Shown here: piece by piece, positions 9,401-17,597 of the stretch
Layout of the letters: the number at the start of each line of letters is the position of its first letter
How positions within the stretch are numbered: the stretch's first letter is position 1
Translations under genes and position numbers: made by a program
The notes under the pieces: model-generated
Told to the model about the DNA's origin: nothing
The model's input: the letters and a program-made list of their open reading frames with translations, nothing else
Databases searched by the model: none
Assembly: GCF_000091325.1 (NCBI RefSeq)
Contig: NC_014012.1
Span: forward strand, 1,922,001-1,986,000
Length of the DNA stretch: 64,000 nucleotides
Origin: Shewanella violacea DSS12
GTDB lineage: Bacteria > Pseudomonadota > Gammaproteobacteria > Enterobacterales > Shewanellaceae
Direction: 5' to 3'

Positions 9401-9880
9401 GGTAGTGGCTATAGCTTCTTAGGTCAATCATCTATAACCAGTTATCAAGACAACGAAATTACTCCAGATACCACTTATTACTACAGCATTTCGGCAAGCG
9501 ATGGCGTAGATGAATCTGCTTGGTCAGTAGAAGTGTCGGTGACAACGATTATCTCTCCCCCCACAGTGTTAGCCGCCGATGATGTGTCTTTGTCTCTTAA
9601 GAAAAAAGGGCGAACTTATGATGTTATCGCCCAAATCAGTGTGAAAGATGATTTAGGAAATGATGCATCACAAGCCTTGGTGAGCGGCCACTGGACCTTA
9701 GCCGATGGCTCAAATCTGGCTGATTCTGGTACAACAAGCTCAGCTGGAACCTTAATTCTCAAGTTGACGAAAGAGTCGGCCCTGAGCGGCGATATGTTCT
9801 TTTTTACCGTGTCAGATATTGAGCGAGGCTCAGATAGTTTCAACGGTGTAATGACCTCAAACTCTGTGACTGTGCCTTAA
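6425..9880 (+). CDS. Secreted multidomain purple acid phosphatase-like protein
   Basis: From this ATG the protein has about 1151 residues; an upstream in-frame TTG at 6386 would add 13. A long hydrophobic N-terminus ends with a likely signal cleavage after SGVMA. An N-terminal fibronectin-like domain precedes a calcineurin-type metallophosphatase with all blocks visible: GDSG (about 150), GDNAY (about 183), GNHDG (about 217), HHPPYT and GHSHSYER (about 341). Then come an SbsA-type Ig domain, a DNRLRE/CBM96-like domain (about 570-745) and two FnIII + Ig-like pairs to the C-terminus. Family knowledge supports phosphomonoesterase activity on extracellular substrates, with the tail domains mediating adhesion or carbohydrate binding. 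It may be co-transcribed with the TPR gene 61 nt downstream. Confidence 0.85.
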   Translation: MLQVSKIWWSGMFVLFLFTPSLTNRHCANGLVCLCLLLISLTSGVMAETLTRGPYLQLGTEHTMTVKWRTDILGPSVVKFGTELSNLAGNATGLDETDHSVTLSGLAPNTRYYYAVLDNQGGVLTGGDSTHFFFTSPSVGNTGLTRVWIIGDSGTANSNARAVRDAYKTRTGSSYTDLWIMLGDNAYSTGTDSEYQAAVFDIYPELLKQSPLWSTLGNHDGATADSASQQGPYYDIFTLPTNGEAGGVPSGTEAYYSFDYGQIHFVCLESYETDRSSNGAMLTWLVNDLEATSQPWIVAYWHHPPYTKGSHDSDSESRLIEMRENALPILESYGVDLVLSGHSHSYERSYLIDNHYGHSSSFTEAMKLDAGDGNKTGDGSYQKIAQIQQANNGAVYLVAGSSGKISGGALNHPAMYASINLLGSVILEVLDNEMTATFIDNTNAIQDEFTLTKGPDVLPPTVTSIQTLDSMTVKLNFSENLTQGSATDISHYQLDKGASVISAQLSANKRQVTLTTSALVASQVYTLTMNGIQDLSLNTIVTNTQQMFTYINLITIEFQDGVSPEPGYSGTRDAYISELNITTNYGANTNLYIDGDDGNGKDLSTLISWDVDLIPANANIESAAISLDVFNPTSSGYDIFALSVPWSEAEVTWSQYSAGNVWQLAGGQGGGDRTPMSLASISPATGLFIVNLNEAGLDVIESWVDGSSSNHGFIIANTSSSDGADFYSRESSNFHPKLTLVYSLPEPEGDTVPPTQVENLLLMSLGTDTASIIWDASSDNLAVSGYKVFRDDVMIATPIITSFNDSGLTPSTSYIYKVIAFDGANNESEPSIGLDVTTQAVAASLHVEDIGLAIEFVNKKKLRARVDVLVEDALGIPVNNVSVSGTWSGLSNLSVTGVTTSGGKASFGSSNVSKSQSGQFIFSVNSVSLTGYGYQEADNIETSDCIGSDANPCDGLSAPTELSGSFDASQILLNWNTVVQATHYFIYRSQSSGSGYSFLGQSSITSYQDNEITPDTTYYYSISASDGVDESAWSVEVSVTTIISPPTVLAADDVSLSLKKKGRTYDVIAQISVKDDLGNDASQALVSGHWTLADGSNLADSGTTSSAGTLILKLTKESALSGDMFFFTVSDIERGSDSFNGVMTSNSVTVP

Positions 9881-9941
9881 TGATGAAGGCCTTAATGATG
9901 AAAACTTAAGTAATGAAAATTAGTTGATGGAAAAATGAGTG

Positions 9942-10793
9942 ATGAAGATATTAACTTGCTTATGTCTCAGTTACAGCCTGTTTTGTTCGGCACTTGTGTG
10001 TGCCCATGTCCAGCTAGATGTTCGAGTGCAGCATATAAACGACTTGCTAGCTGCTGATTTAAATAGCCAATTAGCCTCTCAGACTCATACTGCCCAGCTA
10101 TTACTGCAGCGCGGAGAGCTTCATAGTGAGAGTCAACACTGGGATTTAGCCTGGCAAGATTATCAAGGTGCCATGGAAAATACACATGATGCCAATTTGC
10201 GTATGGATATCTGGTATTACATGGGGAGAATGAGGCTGCAGTCCGGGATGCCAGATGAGGCCTATAGGTTACTCTCTAAGGTGATTAAACTCGACCCCAG
10301 CTATGAGTCGGCCAGGCTCAATCTGGCGCGCACTTATATAGAACTTAGTGATTATAGGGCGGCGATGGATGAGATGGATATTTTCATGAGTTTGTTACCG
10401 CGTCCCACGCCGGATCAATATATAGAGCGTGCGAATATGGCAAGGCAGATAGAAAGTGATGGCCAAAGCTTGGTCATAGAGGGGCTCAATGAAGGTGTTA
10501 ATCGGCTAGGTCCTATCGTAAGTCTAGTGGACTTATTGGTCGACAGTTATCTTGCACAAGGTAAGCATAAAGAGGCGTTGAGGGTTATCGAGCTATTACC
10601 CCGTGACATTAATAGCTTGCCTCGTTGGCAACTTAAGAAAGGAGATATCTATCAAGAGCAGAAACAATATCTTGATGCCGAAACAGCCTATAAAAAGGGC
10701 CTAAACAGAATAAATAACATGCCGGAGCATAGACGTTTAACCTCGGCAGTAGAGGCTTTAAGAAACCAACTCGAAGCTAAGCTGTTAAATTAA
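9942..10793 (+). CDS. Exported tetratricopeptide-repeat protein
   Basis: This protein has about 283 residues; a GTG one codon upstream is an alternative start. A signal peptide (MKILTCLCLSYSLFCSALVCA) is followed by TPR-like helical pairs, for example DLAWQDYQGAMENTHDANLR, MPDEAYRLLSKVIKLDPSYESARLNLA and YLDAETAYKKGLNR. TPRs are scaffolds for protein contacts, and no catalytic motif is visible. It follows the secreted phosphatase on the same strand and may assist or anchor it in the periplasm, which is inference from position only. Confidence 0.75.
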   Translation: MKILTCLCLSYSLFCSALVCAHVQLDVRVQHINDLLAADLNSQLASQTHTAQLLLQRGELHSESQHWDLAWQDYQGAMENTHDANLRMDIWYYMGRMRLQSGMPDEAYRLLSKVIKLDPSYESARLNLARTYIELSDYRAAMDEMDIFMSLLPRPTPDQYIERANMARQIESDGQSLVIEGLNEGVNRLGPIVSLVDLLVDSYLAQGKHKEALRVIELLPRDINSLPRWQLKKGDIYQEQKQYLDAETAYKKGLNRINNMPEHRRLTSAVEALRNQLEAKLLN

Positions 10794-10856
10794 TTTCTTT
10801 TATAAATTCCCCCAGATGAATACTGCTTGAAAACCTTCGTTGTCGCCATTGGTCGA

Positions 10857-10883
10857 ATACCCATATTTTTTTGATCTGGGTAT
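10857..10883. repeat. Inverted repeat upstream of the DUF294 gene
   Basis: ATACCCA (10857-10863) and TGGGTAT (10877-10883) form a perfect 7-bp inverted repeat around a T-rich 13-nt centre, about 40 nt before the DUF294-family start. It could be an operator or a weak hairpin ending the TPR transcript. Confidence 0.35.
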
Positions 10884-10924
10884 AGTTTTGTTATCAGTCT
10901 CTTTCGGTTTTCTGGTGACAGTTT

Positions 10925-12787
10925 ATGGATGCAAGTGAGCTACAGCCAATATCTCAGTTTATTAAGGCCCTGGCGCCGTTTGATTGCTTAACAGAAGCCG
11001 CCCTCGAGCGTTGCTGTAGAAGCTTAACTATTGGCTATTACAGCAAGGCATCGATGATAGTTCCCTTAGATGCAAGCCATCCCCAGCTTTATATCGTGCG
11101 CAGTGGGGCATTTGAGGTGCGAGATGATGATGGCGAGTTAGTCGACAGGCTCGGTGAAGGGGATTATTTTGGTTTTCTTTCGCTGCTGTCCGGTGAGAAA
11201 ATCTGTAATCGGGTACAAATATTAGAAGATGGCCTGGTCTATCACTTAGATCCCGATACGTTCAATGACCTGCGTGGTGAAAATCGCCACTTCGATCGTT
11301 TCTTTATCGATCGTTTTTTCAATCGGGCCTTCGCGAAACGACTTCGTCATCAAGACAGATTAAAGGCAAAAGAGCTGGCGACCACGAGTCGGGTAAACAC
11401 CTTGATGTCGACGCAGCCTCTGGTGATCGATAGTAAAGCTTCGGTGGGTGACGCCGCTAAAAAGATGCGCTTGGCGCGGGTCTCCTCGGTGCTGGTCATG
11501 GATAATCACCGCCTGGTGGGGATCTTGACCGACAGAGACTTGAGAAATCGCGTGCTGGCCGAAGGGCAAGGTGTTCATCTACCTGTGCATCAGGCCATGA
11601 CCCCTGGGCCGATAACATTGATATCGAGCTCGCTAGTATTTGAAGCCATGCTACTCATGAGTGAGCAGAGCATTCATCACTTGCCTATAGTGGAGGAGGG
11701 CGTCCCCATAGGGATCCTCACCAGCACAGATATATTGCGTGGCCAAAGCTCTCAACCTTTACTGCTTATCGGTGAGATAAAGAGACAAGATACAGTCGAG
11801 AGTCTTATTAAGGTGAGCAAAAAGATCTCCTTGTTGCTGCAAAACCTGATCAGTGCCGATGCTAGAGCCGAAGAGATTGGCCGGATACTGACGTCGGTGA
11901 CGGATGCTCTGACCAGGCGCCTTATTGTGCTGAATCAGCAGTTACTGGGTGAGGCGCCCATGGCATTTTGTTGGTTGGCGTTTGGTTCTCAGGGGCGACA
12001 AGATCAGGCTGCTTGTTCCGATCAGGACAATGGTCTGTTACTCGCCCATGAACCCGATGAGGCCGCAGCGGCCTATTTTGAGGCCTTGGCTAAATCTGTC
12101 TGCACTGGACTTGATCTGTGTGGTTATGTTTATTGCCCTGGGGAGATAATGGCGCAAAATCCGCAGTGGCGTCTCACCTTGAGCCAGTGGCAACATAAAT
12201 TTGAAACTTGGGTTAATACACCGGATCCCAAGGCGTTGATGCACGCCAGCATCTTCTTCGATATGCGTCCTGTCTACGGCCCAAAATCCTTATTCGATAA
12301 CCTGCAAGATACTGTGCTATCGAATACTAAGGGCAATGATATCTTCCTTGCCGGGATGGCGGGGAATGCCCTTACTGAGTCACCGCCCTTGGGCTTCTTC
12401 AAACAGTTTGTTTTAGAGCGTGATGGCCGTGAGGTCAAGGGCATAGATCTGAAGCATAAGGGCAATGCGCTTATTAATGATATCGCCCGAGTCTATGCCT
12501 TGTCGGCCGGGATCAAGGAGGTGAATACGGCAAAAAGGATCCGTCTATTGATGGAACTCAATATCATTAATCCCAAAGATGGCCTTAATCTGGCCGATGC
12601 CCATGAGTTCATCGCCCATATGCGCCTATCTAATCAAGGCTATCAAGATAAGCACTCACAAGAGATCACTAACTATCTTAAGCCTCAGCATCTGTCTTCT
12701 CTGGTGCGCCATCAGCTTAGGGATGCTTTTAAGGTGGTCTATGACGCCCAATCTGGCATTAAACTTAAATTTACCCGGAGTTTTTAA
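10925..12787 (+). CDS. cNMP-binding/CBS/DUF294 putative nucleotidyltransferase
   Basis: This 620-residue cytosolic protein has a cyclic-nucleotide-binding-like domain (about 10-130, with the turn GEGDYFGFLSLLSGE) and two CBS domains (about 165-290, with ILTDRDLRNRVLAEG and ILTSTDILRG). A GlnD-like nucleotidyltransferase domain DUF294 follows (about 300-440), with signature GSQGRQDQAACSDQDNG giving GS and the DxD metal pair. A DUF294 C-terminal helical domain completes it. This layout is widespread in proteobacteria, usually beside an exonuclease gene as here, and often near acetate metabolism and transport genes. The role is presumed regulatory through ligand sensing; the nucleotidyl target is unknown. 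The 3' end is imperfectly duplicated downstream (see repeat 12752-12870). Confidence 0.9.
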   Translation: MDASELQPISQFIKALAPFDCLTEAALERCCRSLTIGYYSKASMIVPLDASHPQLYIVRSGAFEVRDDDGELVDRLGEGDYFGFLSLLSGEKICNRVQILEDGLVYHLDPDTFNDLRGENRHFDRFFIDRFFNRAFAKRLRHQDRLKAKELATTSRVNTLMSTQPLVIDSKASVGDAAKKMRLARVSSVLVMDNHRLVGILTDRDLRNRVLAEGQGVHLPVHQAMTPGPITLISSSLVFEAMLLMSEQSIHHLPIVEEGVPIGILTSTDILRGQSSQPLLLIGEIKRQDTVESLIKVSKKISLLLQNLISADARAEEIGRILTSVTDALTRRLIVLNQQLLGEAPMAFCWLAFGSQGRQDQAACSDQDNGLLLAHEPDEAAAAYFEALAKSVCTGLDLCGYVYCPGEIMAQNPQWRLTLSQWQHKFETWVNTPDPKALMHASIFFDMRPVYGPKSLFDNLQDTVLSNTKGNDIFLAGMAGNALTESPPLGFFKQFVLERDGREVKGIDLKHKGNALINDIARVYALSAGIKEVNTAKRIRLLMELNIINPKDGLNLADAHEFIAHMRLSNQGYQDKHSQEITNYLKPQHLSSLVRHQLRDAFKVVYDAQSGIKLKFTRSF

Positions 12788-12870
12788 GGTGATTGATGAG
12801 GTGATTAATGAAGTAGTTGATGATGTTGAATCTGATATTAAACGTAAATGTACTCGGAGTTTTTTAAGTG
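12752..12870 (+). repeat. Imperfect tandem duplication of the DUF294 gene 3' end
   Basis: The last ~40 nt of the DUF294-family gene (12752-12791) recur at 12831-12870, an offset of 79 nt, with roughly 35 of 40 positions identical. Both copies contain CGGAG, a T-run and TAAGTG/TAAGGTG. The second copy supplies the GGAG Shine-Dalgarno (12856-12859) of the exonuclease gene, 8 nt before its GTG. Confidence 0.7.
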
Positions 12871-13566
12871 CCAATGGCTAAGTTATTAAACTGCTGGTTA
12901 AGGTCCAGGCTATGTTGGCGTGCTTTTAAAAGCCGTTCACAGGAGATGCAGGGGTATTACCGCGAGCTTATGCCGTTAATGGGTCAAGATGTTTATCGGG
13001 CGAATTTGATGGCACTGGATCTGGAGATGACAGGTCTGGACCCTAATCATGATCAGATATTAAGCATAGGGATAATTCCAATAGAGGCTGGCATGCTCAA
13101 GCTAGACAGAGCCCAGCATAAACTCATTCGAGTCCATGGTAGCGTGGGCCAGAGTGCGACAATACACGGGATCTTAGATAGGCATCTGCAAGATGCGATT
13201 GAGATAGAAGATGGCATCAGCTGGTTTCTGGCTCAAACCAGAGGAAAGGTGCTGGTGGCACATCATGCTCCTCTGGATATAAGCTTCCTGCAAGATGCCA
13301 TCTCCAGAGTCAAAGGGGAACCGGTGACATTACTGGCTATCGATACCTTGGCCGTCGAGCGCAGACGTTTACTGCGTAAACAAGAGGTGTTGCAAACAGG
13401 CTCTCTTAGATTAGGCGCTTGCCGTATTCGATATGGCTTACCTATTTATGGGGCTCATGATGCCTTGGTCGATGCTTTAGCCTGCGGTGAACTCCTATTG
13501 GCTCAGATCTGCGCCATTGCCCAGGGTGAAGGATTGACGGTAGGAGAGTTAGTGTTTATCAAGTAG
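12868..13566 (+). CDS. DEDDh 3'-5' exonuclease (DNA polymerase III epsilon-like)
   Basis: This 232-residue protein has the DnaQ/RNase T exonuclease motifs: DLEMTG (Exo I, DxE), VAHHAPLDISFL (Exo II, Asp) and GAHDALVDALA (Exo IIIe, His..Asp). These are the four acidic ligands and general base of a DEDDh nuclease. GTG at 12868 is chosen because GGAG lies 8 nt upstream; an ATG two codons later is the alternative. It follows the DUF294 gene by 80 nt, a pairing conserved in many gammaproteobacteria. It is not the replicative dnaQ (no extended C-terminal alpha-binding region) and its substrate is unknown. Confidence 0.85.
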   Translation: MPMAKLLNCWLRSRLCWRAFKSRSQEMQGYYRELMPLMGQDVYRANLMALDLEMTGLDPNHDQILSIGIIPIEAGMLKLDRAQHKLIRVHGSVGQSATIHGILDRHLQDAIEIEDGISWFLAQTRGKVLVAHHAPLDISFLQDAISRVKGEPVTLLAIDTLAVERRRLLRKQEVLQTGSLRLGACRIRYGLPIYGAHDALVDALACGELLLAQICAIAQGEGLTVGELVFIK

Positions 13567-14226
13567 GATGTTTTGTTAATTTTGAATACTCACCACAGGT
13601 AGAAATTAAATCTAATCTTGAAATCTAATCTTGAGATCTAAGCAGGCCTGATATGAATTAATCTCTTCTCTTGCTAGCCAGTGGGCTGGGCTTTTAGCCT
13701 GGTTCAATGAAAGAGAGCAAGATTATCAACTGGAACGGGTTTATTTTTAGCTATCAGGAATAGGGTCAATTCGATAAAGAAATTCAGTGAACCTATGCAT
13801 TGTTTTAATATTGAAACAATCATCATCTAGATGTTAATCATCTAAGTATTAGTCGAAGGGTCTAAGGTTGAATACTTTAAAAGTATTCGCTACATGTGGA
13901 TGAAGTTGATAACTAATGTAAATAACTAATATCCGATAGAGATAAGCGGCCCTGTAGCCTCAAGGGTTCTGAATAATTTAATTGACCTCAGCTGCAATTC
14001 TGCAAATTTATTGACCCACAAGCCCAATATCTTGGTATTGTTGATTGTTTTTGTGAACATTAGCAAAACGCCTGATTGTGAGTTTTAAGCCCTTGCGAGC
14101 AGAAATTAACCCTATGCGTTATTTGTTATACCTAAAACGAACTAAAAATATTCGCTATTCCATGACTGAGTTTATATCTTAGGGATCAGCATTAGAAAAC
14201 ATCACTATTGATACCAGGAAGACACT
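13567..14226. other. 660-nt intergenic region upstream of pntA
   Basis: I see no gene here. An exact tandem repeat of the 13-mer AAATCTAATCTTG lies at 13608-13633. The pntA promoter must lie in the right part, but no strong consensus could be fixed. A TTTGTGA-n6-CAAAAC stretch near 14050 faintly resembles a CRP site and is not claimed. Confidence 0.4.
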
Positions 14227-15771
14227 ATGATAATCGGAATACCAAGGGAGATCCTCGCGCAGGAGAGCCGGGTAGCCGCGACACCAGCCACTGTGATACA
14301 GCTTAAGAAATTAGGCTTCAGTGTTGTGGTACAAAGCGGTGCCGGAGAACTAGCTAATTTCAAAGATGAGGCGTATCGAGAAGCTGGCGCCGAGATTGTT
14401 AGCCTTGAAGATGCATTTCAAGCCGATCTTATACTGAAAGTTAATGCACCGACTATCAATAGTGATACGGGTGTTGACGAGGCAGATTTATTAAAACCTG
14501 GTGCTACGGTAGCAAGTTTTGTATGGCCGGCTCAGAACCCTGACCTGTTAGAAAAATTTAAGGCTAAAGGTATTAATCTACTGGCTATGGATATGGTGCC
14601 ACGTATTTCACGTGCACAATCTCTCGATGCCCGTAGCTCTTTAGCCAACGTCGATGGTTATCGCGCCGTTATCGAAGCTGCGAATCATTTTGGACGTTTC
14701 TTCACTGGACAAATCACCGCCGCGGGTAAAGTTCCGCCGGCAAAAGTCTTGATTATCGGTGCCGGTGTTGCTGGTCTTTCAGCCTTAGGTGCCGCGGGGA
14801 GTATGGGCGCCATAGTGCGAGCCTTCGATACTCGTCCCGAAGTGAAAGAGCAGATTAACTCCATGGGCGCCGAATTTCTGGAGCTGGATTTCGAAGAGGA
14901 GTCTGGATCTGGTGATGGTTATGCCAAGGTGATGAGCAAGGCATTTATCGATGCCGAGATGGAACTCTTCCGCGAGCAGGCCAAAGATGTCGATATTATT
15001 ATCACTACGGCACTGATCCCTGGTAAGCCCGCTCCCAAGCTTATTCTTGAAGACATGGTCTACCTGATGAAGCCTGGCAGTGTGATTGTCGATCTTGCTG
15101 CGGCTAACGGCGGTAACTGTGAACTCACGGTACCGGGTGAAGTCACAGTGGTTAACAATGTGACCATTATCGGTTATACCGAGCTATCCCGTCGTCTTCC
15201 GACTCAAGCCAGTCAGCTATATGGTACTAACCTAGTTAACCTGCTTAAAATCATGGTGCCTGAGAAAGACGGTAACTATGAGATTAACTTCGATGACGAA
15301 GTTATCCGCGGCTTGACTGCCGTGAAGGAAGGGGAGATCACTTTTCCGCCACCAGTTATCCAAGTCAGCGCTCAGCCCAAAGCTAAGGAAGAAGCCGTAG
15401 CCGAAGTGATTGAGCCTAAGCCTAAGAACCCTTGGGTAAAGCCTGGACTTGCCCTAGTTGCTGCTGGCTTGTTTGGTATGATTGCCAACGCGGCCCCGAT
15501 TGAGTTTATTCAGCACTTCAGCGTATTCGTGCTTTCCTGCATCGTGGGTTACTACGTGGTGTGGAACGTAAGCCATTCACTACATACACCATTGATGAGT
15601 GTGACCAACGCCATTAGTGGCATCATAGTGGTAGGTGCATTAGTGCAGATGAACAGTGACAATACCGCTGTATTGGTATTGTCGGGGATTGCGATATTGA
15701 TCGCCTCAATCAACATTGCCGGTGGTTTCACCGTCACTCAGCGCATGCTGAAAATGTTCCGTAAAGACTAA
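14227..15771 (+). CDS. pntA: NAD(P) transhydrogenase alpha subunit
   Basis: This 514-residue subunit of the proton-translocating transhydrogenase couples proton flow to hydride transfer from NADH to NADP+. An AlaDH/PNT-type NAD-binding domain opens with [20 protein letters not shown]. The Rossmann segment [22 protein letters not shown] lies near 175-196 and [12 protein letters not shown] near 200. The C-terminus (about 395-510) carries membrane helices. Length matches the E. coli protein (510). A GGAAG Shine-Dalgarno precedes the ATG, and pntB follows after 14 nt in one operon. Confidence 0.97.
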   Translation: MIIGIPREILAQESRVAATPATVIQLKKLGFSVVVQSGAGELANFKDEAYREAGAEIVSLEDAFQADLILKVNAPTINSDTGVDEADLLKPGATVASFVWPAQNPDLLEKFKAKGINLLAMDMVPRISRAQSLDARSSLANVDGYRAVIEAANHFGRFFTGQITAAGKVPPAKVLIIGAGVAGLSALGAAGSMGAIVRAFDTRPEVKEQINSMGAEFLELDFEEESGSGDGYAKVMSKAFIDAEMELFREQAKDVDIIITTALIPGKPAPKLILEDMVYLMKPGSVIVDLAAANGGNCELTVPGEVTVVNNVTIIGYTELSRRLPTQASQLYGTNLVNLLKIMVPEKDGNYEINFDDEVIRGLTAVKEGEITFPPPVIQVSAQPKAKEEAVAEVIEPKPKNPWVKPGLALVAAGLFGMIANAAPIEFIQHFSVFVLSCIVGYYVVWNVSHSLHTPLMSVTNAISGIIVVGALVQMNSDNTAVLVLSGIAILIASINIAGGFTVTQRMLKMFRKD

Positions 15772-15785
15772 GGGAAAAGATCAAA

Positions 15786-17186
15786 ATGTCTATAGGATTA
15801 TTAAGTGCTGCCTATCTTATCGCAGCAGTCCTGTTTATCTTTAGTCTCGCAGGCTTAAGTAAACAAGAAACCGCACAGCGCGGTAACCTCTTGGGTATTA
15901 TCGGTATGGTTATCGCTGTAGTGGCGACCCTGGCGAGTACTCAAGTTGGTGGTAATAGTTGGATCATTACTGTTGCCATGGCTATAGGTGCCGGGATAGG
16001 TATCCGTTTAGCATTAAAAGTCGAGATGACTGAGATGCCAGAGCTTGTGGCTATCTTGCACAGTTTCGTGGGTCTGGCTGCCGTATTGGTAGGTTTTTCC
16101 AGCGCCTTAGATCACAGTATCTTGATGGATGCGGTTACTGGGAACATAGATCCCGTGGCTAAGACTATTCACGATGTGGAAGTCTTCCTGGGTATCTTTA
16201 TCGGTGGTGTCACCTTTACTGGTTCAATCGTCGCCTTTGCTAAACTTCGTGGCTTAGTGAAGAGTACCCCTAAATCTCTGCCTGGAGCCCATTGGCTTAA
16301 TCTGGCCATGCTAGTTGCCTCAGTGGTATTGGGTATCTACTACATGCAAACAGATGCCATATCAGCTTTAGTATTGATGACGGCTATCTCGTTTGTATTC
16401 GGTTATAACCTGGTATCGGCCATCGGCGGCGCGGATATGCCAGTGGTTGTCTCCATGCTTAACTCCTATTCTGGCTGGGCCGCGGCTGCAGCTGGTTTCA
16501 TGTTAGGTAATGATCTGCTGATCATCACGGGTGCCTTGGTGGGTAGCTCGGGCGCCATTCTGTCCTACATCATGTGTAAGGCGATGAACCGTTCATTTAT
16601 CTCAGTTATCTTAGGCGGTTTTGGTACCTCTGGCGGAACTGTGGTTATCGGTGACGGTGAGCTAGGTGAACATCGTGAGACTCAAGCTGCAGATGTGGCT
16701 GAGCTGCTGAAAAATGCGCGCACAGTTATCATAGCCCCAGGTTATGGTATGGCGGTGGCTCAGGCTCAGTATCCGGTTGCAGAGATCACCAAAAAATTGC
16801 GTGACCGTGGTGTCAAAGTGCGTTTTGCTATCCACCCTGTCGCGGGTCGTCTACCTGGTCACATGAATGTCTTGTTGGCCGAAGCAAAACTTCCCTATGA
16901 CATAGTGATGGAGATGGATGAGATCAATGATGATTTTGCCAATACCGATGTGGTGCTGGTTATCGGTGCTAACGATACGGTCAACCCCGCTGCGAAAGAG
17001 CCTGGAAGTCCGATTGCAGGAATGCCGGTTCTCGAAGTGTGGAATGCCGATAACGTAGTGGTCTTCAAGCGCTCTATGGCGACTGGTTATGCCGGAGTTC
17101 AGAACCCATTATTCTTCAAAGAGAATACCGAGATGCTCTTTGGCGATGCTAAGGATTCTGTATCTAAGATTTTAGCCAGCATCTAA
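15786..17186 (+). CDS. pntB: NAD(P) transhydrogenase beta subunit
   Basis: This 466-residue subunit begins with membrane helices (about 1-260), followed by the NADP(H)-binding domain III. That domain shows the segments [38 protein letters not shown] and [16 protein letters not shown], which are near-invariant in PntB. It pairs with PntA in the inner membrane to supply NADPH at the expense of proton motive force. An AGGGAAA Shine-Dalgarno lies in the 14-nt gap. The stop is followed by a strong terminator. Confidence 0.97.
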   Translation: MSIGLLSAAYLIAAVLFIFSLAGLSKQETAQRGNLLGIIGMVIAVVATLASTQVGGNSWIITVAMAIGAGIGIRLALKVEMTEMPELVAILHSFVGLAAVLVGFSSALDHSILMDAVTGNIDPVAKTIHDVEVFLGIFIGGVTFTGSIVAFAKLRGLVKSTPKSLPGAHWLNLAMLVASVVLGIYYMQTDAISALVLMTAISFVFGYNLVSAIGGADMPVVVSMLNSYSGWAAAAAGFMLGNDLLIITGALVGSSGAILSYIMCKAMNRSFISVILGGFGTSGGTVVIGDGELGEHRETQAADVAELLKNARTVIIAPGYGMAVAQAQYPVAEITKKLRDRGVKVRFAIHPVAGRLPGHMNVLLAEAKLPYDIVMEMDEINDDFANTDVVLVIGANDTVNPAAKEPGSPIAGMPVLEVWNADNVVVFKRSMATGYAGVQNPLFFKENTEMLFGDAKDSVSKILASI

Positions 17187-17223
17187 GCCTCTATGCCCAA
17201 GGGCAGTCTGAGTGTTACCGCTG

Positions 17224-17254
17224 AATGCCAGTCAGAAATGACTGGCATTTTTTT
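17224..17254 (+). terminator. Rho-independent terminator of pntAB
   Basis: A perfect 11-bp stem AATGCCAGTCA / TGACTGGCATT with a GAAA tetraloop is followed by a run of seven T. Confidence 0.95.
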
Positions 17255-17299
17255 ATGCAATAAAACTGATAATCATTTTGTTAACTAAATCATTAAAAC

Positions 17300-17313
17300 T
17301 TGATGTAAATCAA
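17300..17313. promoter_or_regulatory. FNR/EtrA-type operator
   Basis: TTGATGTAAATCAA is an exact match to the FNR consensus TTGAT-N4-ATCAA. In Shewanella this site type is read by the FNR homologue EtrA and partly overlaps CRP recognition. It lies about 300 nt upstream of the molybdopterin oxidoreductase operon. Confidence 0.6.
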
Positions 17314-17384
17314 TGCAAAGTTGATGAGTGTTATTCATCTTGATTGAGTGATGTTGGTTTTATGTCGCCCTTTTACTGGCAAAT

Positions 17385-17398
17385 GTGATTTATATCAA
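17385..17398. promoter_or_regulatory. Second FNR-like operator (one mismatch)
   Basis: GTGATTTATATCAA matches TTGAT-N4-ATCAA at nine of ten fixed positions. It lies 85 nt after the perfect site and about 200 nt before the operon start. Confidence 0.5.
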
Positions 17399-17597
17399 TA
17401 TACTGAATTAGTACTCGATGTTTTCTAACTTAGATCCCTAATGTTAAGCATGAGTATGTACGATGCCAATCCTATAGAAAATTAACCGTCAGTTTCATGA
17501 TGAACTTTTCCGAATAAAGATTTTTCCGTTTTTAATTTTTACAGTTAATTCGATGGATTCGGCACGCCTGAAAAAAATAAATACAAAAGGAAAGACT

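Larger units (their letters stand above)
17187..17597. other. Intergenic region with terminator and two FNR-like sites
   Basis: This 411-nt gap contains the pntAB terminator at its left end and two FNR-type palindromes (17300-17313, 17385-17398), each listed separately. It presumably holds the promoter of the molybdopterin oxidoreductase operon. Confidence 0.5.

Noticed and set aside
12579..12881. 100-codon frame overlapping the DUF294 gene end and the exonuclease start
   Set aside because: It is an out-of-frame shadow of the DUF294-family gene kept open by the duplicated 3' segment.
14040..14075. Possible CRP site upstream of pntA
   Set aside because: Only one half-site resembles the consensus; too weak to list.
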